Assembly: GCA_005402585.1 (NCBI GenBank)
Contig: BIFP01000011.1
Span: forward strand, 62,001 to 126,000
From: Micromonosporaceae bacterium KJ-029
GTDB lineage: Bacteria > Actinomycetota > Actinomycetes > Mycobacteriales > Micromonosporaceae
DNA: 64,000 bases
Direction of reading: 5' to 3'
Shown: piece by piece, positions 41,765-49,882 of the stretch
How the letters are laid out: each line of letters starts with the position of its first letter
Position numbering within the stretch: position 1 is the first letter of the stretch
Made by a program: the position numbers and the translations under genes
The notes under the pieces: generated by a model
Database searches by the model: none
Seen by the model: the letters and a program-made list of their open reading frames with translations, nothing else
Told to the model about the DNA's origin: nothing

Positions 41765-41908
41765 TCAGTGGGACACGACCGCGACGGTCGCCCCCCGCGC
41801 GAAGTCGTCGTCATCGTCGTCGTCATCGCCTTCACCGCCGAATCCACACGCCAGCACGAGGGTGAGCAGGGCGCTGACGCCGGCCAGCGCGGCAAGTCTG
41901 CGGAGCAT
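41765..41908 (-). CDS. Tiny lipoprotein with poly-aspartate run
   Basis: The protein has 47 residues from ATG 41908 (GAGAGGA upstream). The signal peptide LRRLAALAGVSALLTLVLAC ends in the lipobox Cys. After GFGGEG comes a run of eight Asp, then FARGATVAVVSH. Too short for a fold; the acidic run could bind cations on the outer face. The Asp run is coded by near-repeats of GAC/GAT and could vary in length. Confidence 0.72.
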   Translation of the reverse strand: MLRRLAALAGVSALLTLVLACGFGGEGDDDDDDDDFARGATVAVVSH

Positions 41909-42244
41909 CACCACGTCCTCTCGACGTATCGTCATCCGTGATGCTAGGCACATCGGACCGCCCGCGACAGACCGAGCGCAGGTCGGGCGGGTTTTCCCCC
42001 GGGCACGCCGGTACGCCGAATCTCGGACGGGTTGGCGCCGGCCCGCTACGCTGGTTCGGCGGCATGGGCGGTGAGCCGATGTCGGGTGATAGGACCTAGA
42101 AGGCCGGATATGGGTGACTTGGCGCCCCTGTCCGCGAATTGCTCATCCCGAGGGGTGGCGACCGAGGCCGTCGGAGGAATACGCTCGGTCGCGGCCCGCG
42201 TACTGATGAGGCGCCCGTCAAGACGGGCGAGTGGAGGTGCTCGC

Positions 42245-42610
42245 GTGAGCCTGTCGATCCTGCAGACGGTTCGGCCCAGCGGTGTCATCGAGATCGCCCC
42301 GCGTGGGGAGATCGACGTCGACACGGCGTACGAGGTGAAAGAGGCCATTGCCGAGGTGCTGGCCAAGGGGCGTCCGGCCCGGATCGAGCTCAACATGCGG
42401 CTGGTCACCTTCATCGACTCGGTGGGCATCAGCGCGATGGTCGCCGGCTTCCAGACGGCCGAGGTCAGTGGCGTGAAGTTGGTCGTCACCGAGCCGAGCC
42501 GGTTCGTGCACCGGCAGCTCTGGGTGACCGGTCTGCTCGGCCTCTTCGGCGCGCCCGAGCCGTACTACGCCGGCGCCGCCGCGACTCCCGAGGTGCTGCC
42601 CGGCGCCTGA
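42245..42610 (+). CDS. STAS-domain anti-sigma factor antagonist
   Basis: The protein has 121 residues from GTG 42245, six bases after GGAGGTG. It has the SpoIIAA/RsbV fold pattern: VIEIAPRGEIDVDTAYEVKE, RIELNMRLVTFIDSVGISAM and VTEPSRFVHRQLWVTGLLGL. Ser59 in FIDSVGIS is the phosphorylatable residue. It should bind an unphosphorylated anti-sigma kinase and free a sigma factor. No kinase or sigma gene is adjacent, so its partner is elsewhere. Confidence 0.9.
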   Translation: MSLSILQTVRPSGVIEIAPRGEIDVDTAYEVKEAIAEVLAKGRPARIELNMRLVTFIDSVGISAMVAGFQTAEVSGVKLVVTEPSRFVHRQLWVTGLLGLFGAPEPYYAGAAATPEVLPGA

Positions 42611-42684
42611 CCGGTGTCGCCACGCGGCACGGCGCGCGCCCGGGTCAGCGGTGTCCGCTCCTCGCGAGATGGGGCGGGAATGCG

Positions 42685-42727
42685 TGACGCCGGGTGGGCC
42701 ACCGGTACGGCGACCCACCCGGCGTCA
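42685..42727. terminator. Bidirectional terminator hairpin
   Basis: TGACGCCGGGTGGG (42685-42698) and CCCACCCGGCGTCA (42714-42727) are perfect 14-bp arms with a 15-base loop, between the convergent STAS gene and the secreted coiled-coil gene. Confidence 0.8.
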
Positions 42728-42731
42728 AGGA

Positions 42732-43835
42732 TCAGTACACCGACAGGTGGACGTGGTTGGTGTGGTCGCTGGACGGGTCGCCGCGCCCGCCGCTGTACGA
42801 CTTCCACCCGCTGCTGGGCAGCCAGATCTGCTTGTACCAGATCACGTAGAGCACGGCGAGCCGGTCGGCGTTGTTCACGAAGTACGCCGCCAGGTTGTTG
42901 CCGTACGTCCGGTCGCCGCCGGTGGCGACCCCGCCGAAGCCACCCTTCTGGGCCGCGAAGTCGCAGGCCCGACCCTTCGGGTGTTCGCCCGAGCCGCCGG
43001 AGCGGTAGCAGGAGACGTACCGGGTGAAGCCGGCCGCCTTGGCCTGGTTCAGGGCGTGCAGCGTACGCGGGGTGATGCAACCGTTGGCCGGGGTGGGGTC
43101 GTTGACGCTGCACGACTCCGCCGGCCACGAACCGTCGGAGTTGCGGGGCGCGGGCTTGGCCGTCGGGCTGGACCCGCCGGTACGCGCCGGAGCGCGATTG
43201 GCCCGCTCGGCCGCCTGAGCCCGCTCCGCCGCCTCGGCCCGCTCGTTGGCCACGGTCAACGCCCGCTCGGCCTGCTCCTTGCGCTTGGCCATCACGGCCA
43301 CCTGCTTGCGCTGCTCCTGGATCTCGCCGTCGAGGGCCTGCTTCGTCCGGCTGATCTCGTCCCGGGTGTCCCGCAGGTCGCGCAGCGCCCGCTCCTCGTT
43401 GGCGGCCACCGCGTCCAGGGCCGCCGCCCGGTCCATGAAGCCCGCCGGGGAGCCGCTGTTGAGCAGCGCCGACGCGGCGCCGAGCCGCCCGCCGCGGTAC
43501 GCCTGCGCGGCGATCTGGGCCACCTTGGCGCTGCGCTCGTCGAGTTGGCTCTCGGTCGTCTTGAGCTGGCCGGCCAGCTTCTGCTGGCGCTTGACCGAGC
43601 GGTCCAGCGCGGCCTTGCCGTCGAGGTAGCCCTTGCTGGCGGCCTCCAACTGAGCGCGGAGCGCCGGGGTGCCGCCCTCGTCACCGACGTCCGGCGGTGC
43701 CGCGGCGCGAAGCCCCGACGGCGCCGCGGCGGCGGGGGAGAACGGGGCGAGTGCGACGCCCAGGGCGAGGGCGAGCGTCGCGGCGATCAGGGCCGCCATT
43801 CGGGCGGCCGGTCTCACGTTTGCCACTGCTGGCAT
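42732..43835 (-). CDS. Secreted coiled-coil cell-wall-associated protein
   Basis: The protein has 367 residues. ATG 43835 is chosen because GGAAGG lies eight bases before it; the ATG at 43841 would leave only two. Signal peptide: ALIAATLALALGVALAPF to SPAAAAP. Residues ~55-190 are coiled coil (AALDRSVKRQQKLAGQLKTT, EISRTKQALDGEIQEQRKQV), like PcsB/RipC-type proteins. The C-terminus is a ~110-residue domain with CITPRTLHALNQAKAAGF and RACDFAAQKGGFG, ending SDHTNHVHLSVY, the ARB_07466-like domain found on putative wall hydrolases. No NlpC/P60 domain. A c-di-AMP riboswitch precedes it, linking it to wall metabolism. Confidence 0.88.
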   Translation of the reverse strand: MPAVANVRPAARMAALIAATLALALGVALAPFSPAAAAPSGLRAAAPPDVGDEGGTPALRAQLEAASKGYLDGKAALDRSVKRQQKLAGQLKTTESQLDERSAKVAQIAAQAYRGGRLGAASALLNSGSPAGFMDRAAALDAVAANEERALRDLRDTRDEISRTKQALDGEIQEQRKQVAVMAKRKEQAERALTVANERAEAAERAQAAERANRAPARTGGSSPTAKPAPRNSDGSWPAESCSVNDPTPANGCITPRTLHALNQAKAAGFTRYVSCYRSGGSGEHPKGRACDFAAQKGGFGGVATGGDRTYGNNLAAYFVNNADRLAVLYVIWYKQIWLPSSGWKSYSGGRGDPSSDHTNHVHLSVY

Positions 43836-43853
43836 GCACATGTCCTTCCGTCA

Positions 43854-44030
43854 GCCGCCGACCGGGTTAGCTGACGGGTTCGGGACGGAAGATCCCTACC
43901 GCGGACGCGGATGCACCCCAGGAACATGGTTCCCCGGCTCGCCCTGGCGGGCGATTAGGCGGTGGCCGCCGCAGGCACCGGTGGGTGCCGCCTGGCGGAG
44001 GCCGGGTCAGAGCCTACCGGTGCTGGTGTG
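43854..44030 (-). promoter_or_regulatory. c-di-AMP riboswitch (ydaO/yuaA leader)
   Basis: Read on the minus strand the leader contains in order CCGCCTAATCGC, GAGCCGGGGAACC, GGGGTGCATCC, GGTAGGGA and CCCGAACCCGTCAGCTAACC followed by CGGTCGGCGG. These are the conserved pieces of the ydaO motif as found before rpfA genes of mycobacteria and wall hydrolases of actinobacteria. The 3' end is less than 20 bases before the ribosome site of the secreted coiled-coil gene, so control of translation or of a nearby terminator is likely. In this class c-di-AMP binding turns expression off. The 5' boundary is approximate. Confidence 0.9.
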
Positions 44031-44091
44031 GCAAGTGCAGCCGATGTGACTCCTGGTATTCGCCTGGTTACCAGTAAATCAGACATAACGG

Positions 44092-44110
44092 GCCAAGGCT
44101 GAGCTTTGGC
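44092..44110 (-). terminator. Short hairpin after the CDF gene
   Basis: GCCAA (44092-44096) and TTGGC (44106-44110) enclose nine bases, 14 bases past the CDF stop on the minus strand and before the riboswitch leader. A weak terminator is possible. Confidence 0.3.
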
Positions 44111-44123
44111 AAGGTCTGTCCCA

Positions 44124-45041
44124 CTACCACTCGACCGCCCCGCAGGCCCCAGGGTTCGCTCCCGGCTCGATCTGCAGGGTGGCGTGCTCGATGTCGAAGT
44201 CCTCGTGCAGCGCCGCCCGGGCCGCCGACAGCACCGTGCCGACCTCGGCGCCGGGGGCCAGGGTCAGGTGGGCCGAGGCCACCTCCATGCCGGAGGTGAG
44301 CGTCCAGACGTGCAGGTCGTGGACGCCGGCCACGCCGGGCACCGCGGCCAGCCGGTCATGTACGGCGGTGACCTGGAGGTGCTCCGGAGCGGCCTGCACC
44401 AGGATCCGTACCGCAGCCCGGCCGAGGCGCCACGTGCGGGGCAGGATGAACGTGCCGATGGCGACCGCGACCAGCGGATCGGCCCACCACCAGTCGGTCA
44501 CCGCGATCAGCAGCGCCGCCCCGATCACACCCAGTGAACCGAGCAGGTCCCCCAGGACCTCCAGGTATGCCCCGCGCAGGTTGATGCTCTCCCGCGCCCC
44601 GGGCCGCAGCAGCGTGAACGCGGCCAGGTTGGCGAGCAGGCCGAGTACCGCCACCACCAGCACCGGCCCGGCGAGCACCTCGGGCGGGTTGCCGAACCGG
44701 CGTACCGCCTCGACCAGCACGTAGACCGCGACGCCGGAGAGCAGCACGGCGTTGGCCAGCGCGGCGAGCACCTCAAGGCGGTAGAGCCCGAAGGTGCGCT
44801 GCGGGTCGGTGTCGGCCCGGCGGGTGGCGGCGACGGCGGCCAGCGCCATCCCGATGCCGAGCACATCGGTGAACATGTGCCCGGCGTCGGAGAGCAGGGC
44901 CAGTGAGCCGGTTCGCAGGGCGGTGCCCGCCTCGGCCAGCATCAGGACGCTGAGCAGGGCGAACGCCGCCCACAGCCGGCCGGAGTGGCGGTGCGCGGCG
45001 TTCGACACCGCGGCGTGGTGGTGGTCATGACCCGCGCCCAC
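44124..45041 (-). CDS. Cation diffusion facilitator (zinc/cobalt-type) transporter
   Basis: The protein has 305 residues from GTG 45041 (GGAAGG eight bases before). It starts with a His-rich loop (GHDHHHAAVSNAAHRH). Six membrane segments follow; the metal site in helix 2 is ALLSDAGHMFTDVLG. In helix 5 it is AYLEVLGDLLGS, where Glu takes the place of the usual His. The C-terminal cytoplasmic domain (VAGVHDLHVWTLTSGMEVAS) is the CDF dimer domain. It exports Zn or a similar divalent ion in exchange for protons. Confidence 0.94.
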   Translation of the reverse strand: MGAGHDHHHAAVSNAAHRHSGRLWAAFALLSVLMLAEAGTALRTGSLALLSDAGHMFTDVLGIGMALAAVAATRRADTDPQRTFGLYRLEVLAALANAVLLSGVAVYVLVEAVRRFGNPPEVLAGPVLVVAVLGLLANLAAFTLLRPGARESINLRGAYLEVLGDLLGSLGVIGAALLIAVTDWWWADPLVAVAIGTFILPRTWRLGRAAVRILVQAAPEHLQVTAVHDRLAAVPGVAGVHDLHVWTLTSGMEVASAHLTLAPGAEVGTVLSAARAALHEDFDIEHATLQIEPGANPGACGAVEW

Positions 45042-45077
45042 GCAGACACCTTCCGTCGTCCGCCGGACCGGAGTCGG

Positions 45078-45105
45078 ATCTATGCCAACATCGCTATGTA
45101 TGCAA
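45078..45105 (-). promoter_or_regulatory. Probable promoter of the CDF gene
   Basis: On the minus strand TTGCAT (45100-45105) is followed by 16 bases and ATAGAT (45078-45083), 36 bases before the GTG. The stretch is clearly more AT-rich than its surroundings. Confidence 0.5.
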
Positions 45106-45124
45106 CCGTCCGCCGCCGGCCGGG

Positions 45125-47239
45125 TCAGCCGGTCGGGTCGATGGTGGTCAGCCGCTGGGTGGCCCGGGACAGGGCGACGTAGAGAGTGCGTACGCCGGAG
45201 CCGGGCTCCGCGCGGATCTCGCCCGGGGCGACCAGCACCACCCCGTCGTACTCCATGCCCTTGGCCTCCAGGCTGGTCACCACCTGGAGCCGGTCCCCAC
45301 CGAGCCCACCGAGCCAGGCCGCCACCTCGTCCCGGCGCGGCACCGGAGTGATCACACCGACCGTGCCCTCGACCTCGCCGAGCAGGGCGCTCGCGGCCGT
45401 CACCACGCCGGCCTCCAGCTCCTCCGCCGGCACCACCAGCTGGATCGGGTCGACCCCGGTGGACCGGACCGCGGTGGGCAGGGCGAGATCCGGGTACGCC
45501 CGGCGGATCTCGGCCGCCGCCACCGCGAAGATCTCGGCCGAGTTGCGGTAGTTGGTGGTGAGCGTGAAGTGGTGCCGACGGCGCCGGCCCAGCGCCTGGT
45601 CCCGGGACCGGGACAGCTCCTGCGGATCGCCCGTCCACGCGGTCTGCGCCGGGTCACCCACCACGGTCCAGGAGGCCAGCCGGCCGCGCCGGCCGATCAT
45701 CCGCCACTGCATCGGCGAGACGTCCTGCGACTCGTCGACCACCACGTGGGCGTAGTCCCGGTAGTCCTCGGGGCGCTCGCGGGCCGCCTGCCGGGCGGCC
45801 CGTTGCCGGTCGGCGAAGGTGCTCAGCTCGCGGACCCCGCCGGCCAGCTGGAACGGGTCACGCTTGGGGCGGGCGGGGCGGACGGGCTTGCCGAGCAGCG
45901 CGTCCAGTTCGTCGAGCAGCGCGACGTCGGCGATGCTCGGCCCGTCGGCAGCCAGCCCCCGGTACGCCTGGCCCAGCCGCCGGATCTCGGCGCCGGAGAG
46001 GATGCCGGCGGTGTACCGACGCAGCCGCTCGGGATCGGCCAGCCAGCCGAGCACGTGCCGGGGATGCAACCGTGGCCACCAGACCTTGAGGAAGTCCCGG
46101 AAATCCGTCCGGTCGATCAACTCGTCCTCGAAGGCACGCTGCTCGGGCAGCCGGGGGATGCCCAGCCGGCGGGCCTGCGACCACAGCGCGGCGAGCACGC
46201 CGTCGAAGCCGGCGCGGCGTACCTCGTTGCGCCGGGCGCCCCGGGGCAGCGCCCGGTCCCGGATCGCGTCGAGTTCGGCCCGTTCCAGCCGCAGCAACTG
46301 CCCCCGGTAGAGCAGCCGCAGCTCTTTCGGGGAGTCGGGCACCGCGTCCCGGGCCGCCCGTTCCAGCACCCGGCGCATCCGGAGCGAACCCTTGACCGCC
46401 GCCACCTCGGGCGGGTCGGCGCGACGGGCGACCACCCCGGGGAAGAGGGTGCCCAGCGAGTGCAGGGTGGCGGTGTCCTCGCCCAGCGACGGCAGCACCG
46501 AGGCGATGTACTCGACGAAGACCGAGGACGGCCCGACCACCAGGATGCCGCCCCCGACGTACCGGCTGCGATCGGCGTAGAGCAGGTACGCGGCGCGGTG
46601 CAGCGCCACCGCCGTCTTGCCGGTGCCGGGGCCGCCGGAGACGACGGTGACCCCGGAACCGGGGGAGCGGATCGCGTCGTCCTGCTCGCGCTGGATGGTC
46701 GCCACGATGTCGCGCATGCCCCGGCCGGTGGTACGCGACAGCGTGGCCAGCAGCGCCCCGTCGCCCACCACCGGCAGGTCCGGCGGTGCGGAGTCCGGGT
46801 CGAGCAGGTCGTCCTCGATCCGGGTGACCCGCTCCCCGCTGGACTGGATCGTCCGGCGCCGTACCACGCCGAGCGGCTCAGCGGGGGTGGCCCGGTAGAA
46901 CGCGGCGGCGGCCGGGGCGCGCCAGTCCACCACCAGGGTGGTGGCGTCCTCGTCGCGGATGCCGAGCCGCCCGACGTACAGCACCTGCCCGTCGCGCAGG
47001 TCGAGGCGGCCGAAGACCAACCCCTCGTACTCGGCGTCGAGCAGGTGGCGTCGCTGTGCGGCGTGGAAGACCATCGCGTCGCGCTCGACCAGCGCGCCGA
47101 GGTTGCCGACCCGGGCCAGCCGGTAGCCCTCCCGTTCCGCGCGGACCGCGGAGCGGCGCAGCTCGGCGAGTCGTGCGTACACCCGGTCGAGATGCCGTTG
47201 CTCGACGGCGATCTCCTGATCCAGGGTGCTCTGATCCAC
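45125..47239 (-). CDS. HelD-like superfamily 1 ATPase (RNA polymerase-associated)
   Basis: The protein has 704 residues from GTG 47239, preceded by AAGGAGAAG. The N-terminal coiled-coil arm is LDQEIAVEQRHLDRVYARLA. Walker A is VVSGGPGTGKTAVALHRAA, Walker B HVVVDESQDVSPMQWRM. LEAKGMEYDGVVLVAP and LYVALSRATQRL are the late helicase motifs. ATYPICAL for UvrD, the N-terminal arm and the domain order match HelD/HelR proteins, which free stalled or rifamycin-bound RNA polymerase. I saw no rifamycin-associated element upstream; a dispersed repeat occupies that space. Confidence 0.9.
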   Translation of the reverse strand: MDQSTLDQEIAVEQRHLDRVYARLAELRRSAVRAEREGYRLARVGNLGALVERDAMVFHAAQRRHLLDAEYEGLVFGRLDLRDGQVLYVGRLGIRDEDATTLVVDWRAPAAAAFYRATPAEPLGVVRRRTIQSSGERVTRIEDDLLDPDSAPPDLPVVGDGALLATLSRTTGRGMRDIVATIQREQDDAIRSPGSGVTVVSGGPGTGKTAVALHRAAYLLYADRSRYVGGGILVVGPSSVFVEYIASVLPSLGEDTATLHSLGTLFPGVVARRADPPEVAAVKGSLRMRRVLERAARDAVPDSPKELRLLYRGQLLRLERAELDAIRDRALPRGARRNEVRRAGFDGVLAALWSQARRLGIPRLPEQRAFEDELIDRTDFRDFLKVWWPRLHPRHVLGWLADPERLRRYTAGILSGAEIRRLGQAYRGLAADGPSIADVALLDELDALLGKPVRPARPKRDPFQLAGGVRELSTFADRQRAARQAARERPEDYRDYAHVVVDESQDVSPMQWRMIGRRGRLASWTVVGDPAQTAWTGDPQELSRSRDQALGRRRRHHFTLTTNYRNSAEIFAVAAAEIRRAYPDLALPTAVRSTGVDPIQLVVPAEELEAGVVTAASALLGEVEGTVGVITPVPRRDEVAAWLGGLGGDRLQVVTSLEAKGMEYDGVVLVAPGEIRAEPGSGVRTLYVALSRATQRLTTIDPTG

Positions 47240-47304
47240 CGCTCGCTTCTCCTTGTGACACCGCCGGGCCAACCGCACGAGATTACGCCCCGCGCCGAAG
47301 ATGC

Positions 47305-47356
47305 AAGGAAGGGCACCTTGTTAACGCCTGCGGTAGAGCAGGGGCCCCTTCTTAAC
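47305..47356 (-). repeat. Interspersed GGGGCCCC repeat, copy D
   Basis: AAGGAAGGGCACC, TTGTTAACGCCTGCGGTAGA, GCAGGGGCCCCTTCTTAAC. It lies between the HelD-like gene and the hydrolase gene (both minus) and supplies the TAA stop of the hydrolase. Relative to the gene it ends, its orientation is opposite to copies A, B and C. Confidence 0.88.
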
Positions 47357-48284
47357 AGCGCGCCCGCCGGGCGGCGGTCCGGGCGGGGGCGGCGTCGAGG
47401 ACCCGGCGCAGCACGGCGGAGAGGGCGGCGTTGACCTCGTTGGGGCGTTCCATCATCAGCATGTGGCCGGCACCGGGACGTACGGTCAGCTCGGTGGCCG
47501 GCAGCGCGGCGGCGATCGATTCCGCGCACGGCGGCGGGGTGAGCCGGTCCCGGTCTCCGACCAGCGCCGCCGCCGGCAGGTGGGCCAGCGCGGCGAGTGT
47601 CTCCAGCCGGTGCTGGGCGCCGATCGAGGCCCGGAAGCCGCCGATCGAGCGCAGGGAGGCGCGGGCCACCGCCGACGTGACCAGGCGGATGTCGGCCTGG
47701 TCGCAGCGGTCGCCGAAGAGCATCCAGCGGATGCTGGGTCGCAGCGCGCGCAGCAGCGCACCGGGCGGTCGCCACGAGCCGCAGCGGGCCAGCACCCCGG
47801 CCCCGGTCGTCTCGGCCAACCGGATCACCCGGGCGATCCGTGGCGACAGGCCGTAGACGGTGTGGGTGTGCCCCTCCGCGGTGGTGGCGACGAAGACCAG
47901 TCCGGCGGCTCGCCGGGTGAAGTGCCCGGGGTGGCGGTGCGCGTACTCCATGATCGTCATGCCGCCCATCGAGTGGCCGACCAGCACCACCCGACCGGTC
48001 GGGACGACCGCGTCCAGCACCGTGGCCAGGTCGTCACCGAGCTGGGCCAGGGTGGCCGTGGGCAGCGCCATGCAACTGGAGCGGCCGTGTCCGCGCGCGT
48101 CGTAGGTGACCACCCGGACCGAGCCGAACTCCGCCCGTAGAGCGGTCAACTGGCGGTGCCAGCTGCGCCCGTCCAGCGTCCAGCCGTGCAACAGCACCAC
48201 GGTGACCTCGGCGTCCGCCGGCCCGGTGGCCTCCACGTGCAGGCGTACGTCGTCGGGCAGCCGTACCTCGACGGGCTCTGGCAC
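47352..48284 (-). CDS. Alpha/beta hydrolase
   Basis: The protein has 310 residues; GTG 48284 follows GGAGGTGGC. It opens with PVEVRLPDDVRLHVEATGP and the oxyanion strand VVLLHGWTLDGRSWH. The nucleophile elbow is VLVGHSMGGMTIMEYA. The acid is in ALVGDRDRLTPP and the base in RPGAGHMLMMERP. No signal peptide. Esterase, lipase or epoxide-type activity cannot be told apart from sequence. Its TAA stop is formed by the interspersed repeat. Divergent from the carbonic anhydrase gene. Confidence 0.92.
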   Translation of the reverse strand: MPEPVEVRLPDDVRLHVEATGPADAEVTVVLLHGWTLDGRSWHRQLTALRAEFGSVRVVTYDARGHGRSSCMALPTATLAQLGDDLATVLDAVVPTGRVVLVGHSMGGMTIMEYAHRHPGHFTRRAAGLVFVATTAEGHTHTVYGLSPRIARVIRLAETTGAGVLARCGSWRPPGALLRALRPSIRWMLFGDRCDQADIRLVTSAVARASLRSIGGFRASIGAQHRLETLAALAHLPAAALVGDRDRLTPPPCAESIAAALPATELTVRPGAGHMLMMERPNEVNAALSAVLRRVLDAAPARTAARRARC

Positions 48285-48432
48285 GCCACCTCCCCGGGCC
48301 GCGCGGATCCGTGACACCGGGGATACCCGGTGGTAACACCGGCTACCCGCCATGACACCACGCGGACCGGGGTGGTGAAAAGATTTCGGAACCCGGCTCC
48401 GCGCCCGCGACGGTCCGGTCAAGCTGGGTGAC

Positions 48433-49080
48433 ATGGCAGTCTCGCGGGCGGCGCCGGCCGGCTCCGTGCCGGGCGACCGGGCGCGCGGGGGTACGCCGCG
48501 CGGGGCGCTGGCCGAACTGCTCGCCGGAAACCGGCGCTTCGTCAGCGGCCAGCCGGTGCACGGGCACGACGTGACCGCGGCGGCGGCGAGCGCCTCGGGC
48601 GACCAGCAGCCGTACGCCGTCCTGCTGGGCTGCATCGACTCGCGGGTGCCGCTGGAGGCGATCTTCGACCAGACCTTCGGCTCGATCTGCGTCATCCGGA
48701 CCGGGGGGCACGTGCTGGACCGGGCGGTGCTCGGCTCGATCGAGTACGTGGTCGACGAGTTGGGCGTACCGCTGGTGATGGTGCTGGGGCACGAGCGCTG
48801 CGGCGCGGTGGACGCCACGGTCGGCGCGCTGCGTACCGGCCGCCGGCCACCCGGTGCCCTGGCCCACCTGGTCGACCGGATCGCGCCCGCGGTGACCGAG
48901 GTGGGCCTGGACGACCCCCAGGTGCAGCCCCTGGCGGTCCGCCGCCACGTCCGCCGTACGGTGGCCGCCCTACGCGCCGACCCGACCCTCTCCGCCCCGA
49001 TCGCCGCCGCCCGGGTCGCCGTCGCCGGCGCCCTCTACGACCTCTCCACCGGCGAGGTCGCCCTCCTCGACCCCCCGTGA
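48433..49080 (+). CDS. Beta-class carbonic anhydrase
   Basis: The 215-residue protein has zinc ligands Cys67, His120 and Cys123 (LLGCIDSRVP and MVLGHERCGAVDAT); Asp69 and Arg71 form the usual dyad. RTGGHVLDRAVLGSIEYVVD is the central helix motif. It interconverts carbon dioxide and bicarbonate in the cytoplasm, giving bicarbonate for carboxylases such as the acyl-CoA carboxylase encoded at 53954. No signal peptide. Single gene ending at a hairpin repeat and a terminator. Confidence 0.95.
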   Translation: MAVSRAAPAGSVPGDRARGGTPRGALAELLAGNRRFVSGQPVHGHDVTAAAASASGDQQPYAVLLGCIDSRVPLEAIFDQTFGSICVIRTGGHVLDRAVLGSIEYVVDELGVPLVMVLGHERCGAVDATVGALRTGRRPPGALAHLVDRIAPAVTEVGLDDPQVQPLAVRRHVRRTVAALRADPTLSAPIAAARVAVAGALYDLSTGEVALLDPP

Positions 49081-49085
49081 ACCGT

Positions 49086-49166
49086 CGCCGATCATTCAGT
49101 TGGGGTGCCGGTTTGGTTGGCTCAAGGGGTGCTTTGTCCACCACCACAACTGCATGATCGACGGGG
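49086..49166. repeat. Long hairpin repeat, copy 2
   Basis: The arm at 49144-49166 (CCACAACTGCATGATCGACG) matches the arm at 18465-18486 at about 27 of 30 positions including flanks. The opposite arm at 49086-49105 is more degenerate. The loop is 38 bases, against 37 in copy 1. It follows a gene end directly. Confidence 0.72.
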
Positions 49167-49183
49167 TGGAGGTGGGGGAGGAG

Positions 49184-49220
49184 CACGAACGCCCGCCGGC
49201 GGTGCCGGCGGGCGTTCGTG
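49184..49220. terminator. Bidirectional terminator hairpin
   Basis: CACGAACGCCCGCC (49184-49197) and GGCGGGCGTTCGTG (49207-49220) are perfect 14-bp arms with a nine-base loop, between the convergent carbonic anhydrase gene and the gene at 49242. Confidence 0.85.
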
Positions 49221-49241
49221 GTGGTGTCCGGTGGGGGAGGC

Positions 49242-49571
49242 TCAGGCCTCGAAGACGCCGGCCTCGACCAGGCGCTTCTCGGTGGCGTCCCAGCCGTCAC
49301 CCGGGTGGATGGCGTTGAGGCTGTTGATCTCCGCCCGGATCTTGGTGGCGTGGCCGGCGGCGGCCAGCACCCGGATCTCCTCGATGAAGGCCTCGGAGTC
49401 CGTGCGCAGGTGCGCGGTCTTGCCGTTGGTCAGGTTCCGCACGTAGGCGTGCTTGCCGCCGTTGAGCGGGATGAGGTACTTGAACTCGCCCAGCACGCTG
49501 AGGGCGCCACCCTGGCCAGCCTGGCCGGCCCGGACTGACGCGCGCGCGGTCTTAGAGGTGTTGCTCGCCAC
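49242..49571 (-). CDS. Conserved small protein of unknown function
   Basis: The protein has 109 residues; GTG 49571 follows AAGGAG. An Ala/Gly/Ser-rich head (SNTSKTARASVRAGQAGQGG) is followed by a compact basic/polar domain: LGEFKYLIPLNGGKHAYVRN, LTNGKTAHLRTDSEAFIEEI, then NAIHPGDGWDATEKRLVEAG. I recall the same sequence style in other actinobacteria but no assigned function. No membrane segment. Its leader holds a hairpin between two AAGACGTACGG repeats. Confidence 0.8.
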   Translation of the reverse strand: MASNTSKTARASVRAGQAGQGGALSVLGEFKYLIPLNGGKHAYVRNLTNGKTAHLRTDSEAFIEEIRVLAAAGHATKIRAEINSLNAIHPGDGWDATEKRLVEAGVFEA

Positions 49572-49882
49572 GGAGGTACTCCTTGCAAGACGTACGGAGG
49601 ACTGAATGTCCGGGGGCGGTGCGGGCGGCACCCGGAGGGTGGCCCGCGAAAGACGTACGGCGGCACAGGCCGCCGATGGAACTGTACACGACCCACGATC
49701 CCGGCTGGTCATCGCGGCGTCAGGAGGTGGAACGGCAATCACCTGTCCGGGTATTCCGGGCGGCGGATTCGGCGTTTCCCTGGCGCACCATCCGTCACAC
49801 CAGTCATCATGTGTTCCAGCAAACGCACCCGGTCCGGGTGAGGTCGTAGGGGAAGACGCACCTCGCTCTCCGGGAGGTCACC
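49572..49882. other. 311-bp divergent intergenic region with a leader hairpin
   Basis: It separates the gene at 49242 (minus) from the DUF3145 gene (plus). Two direct repeats AAGACGTACGG (49587-49597 and 49650-49660) bracket a hairpin-forming stretch at 49621-49647 (GCGGGC gg CACCC ... GGGTG GCCCGC). A ribosome site GGGAGGTCACC precedes 49883. No other clear element was seen. Confidence 0.55.
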
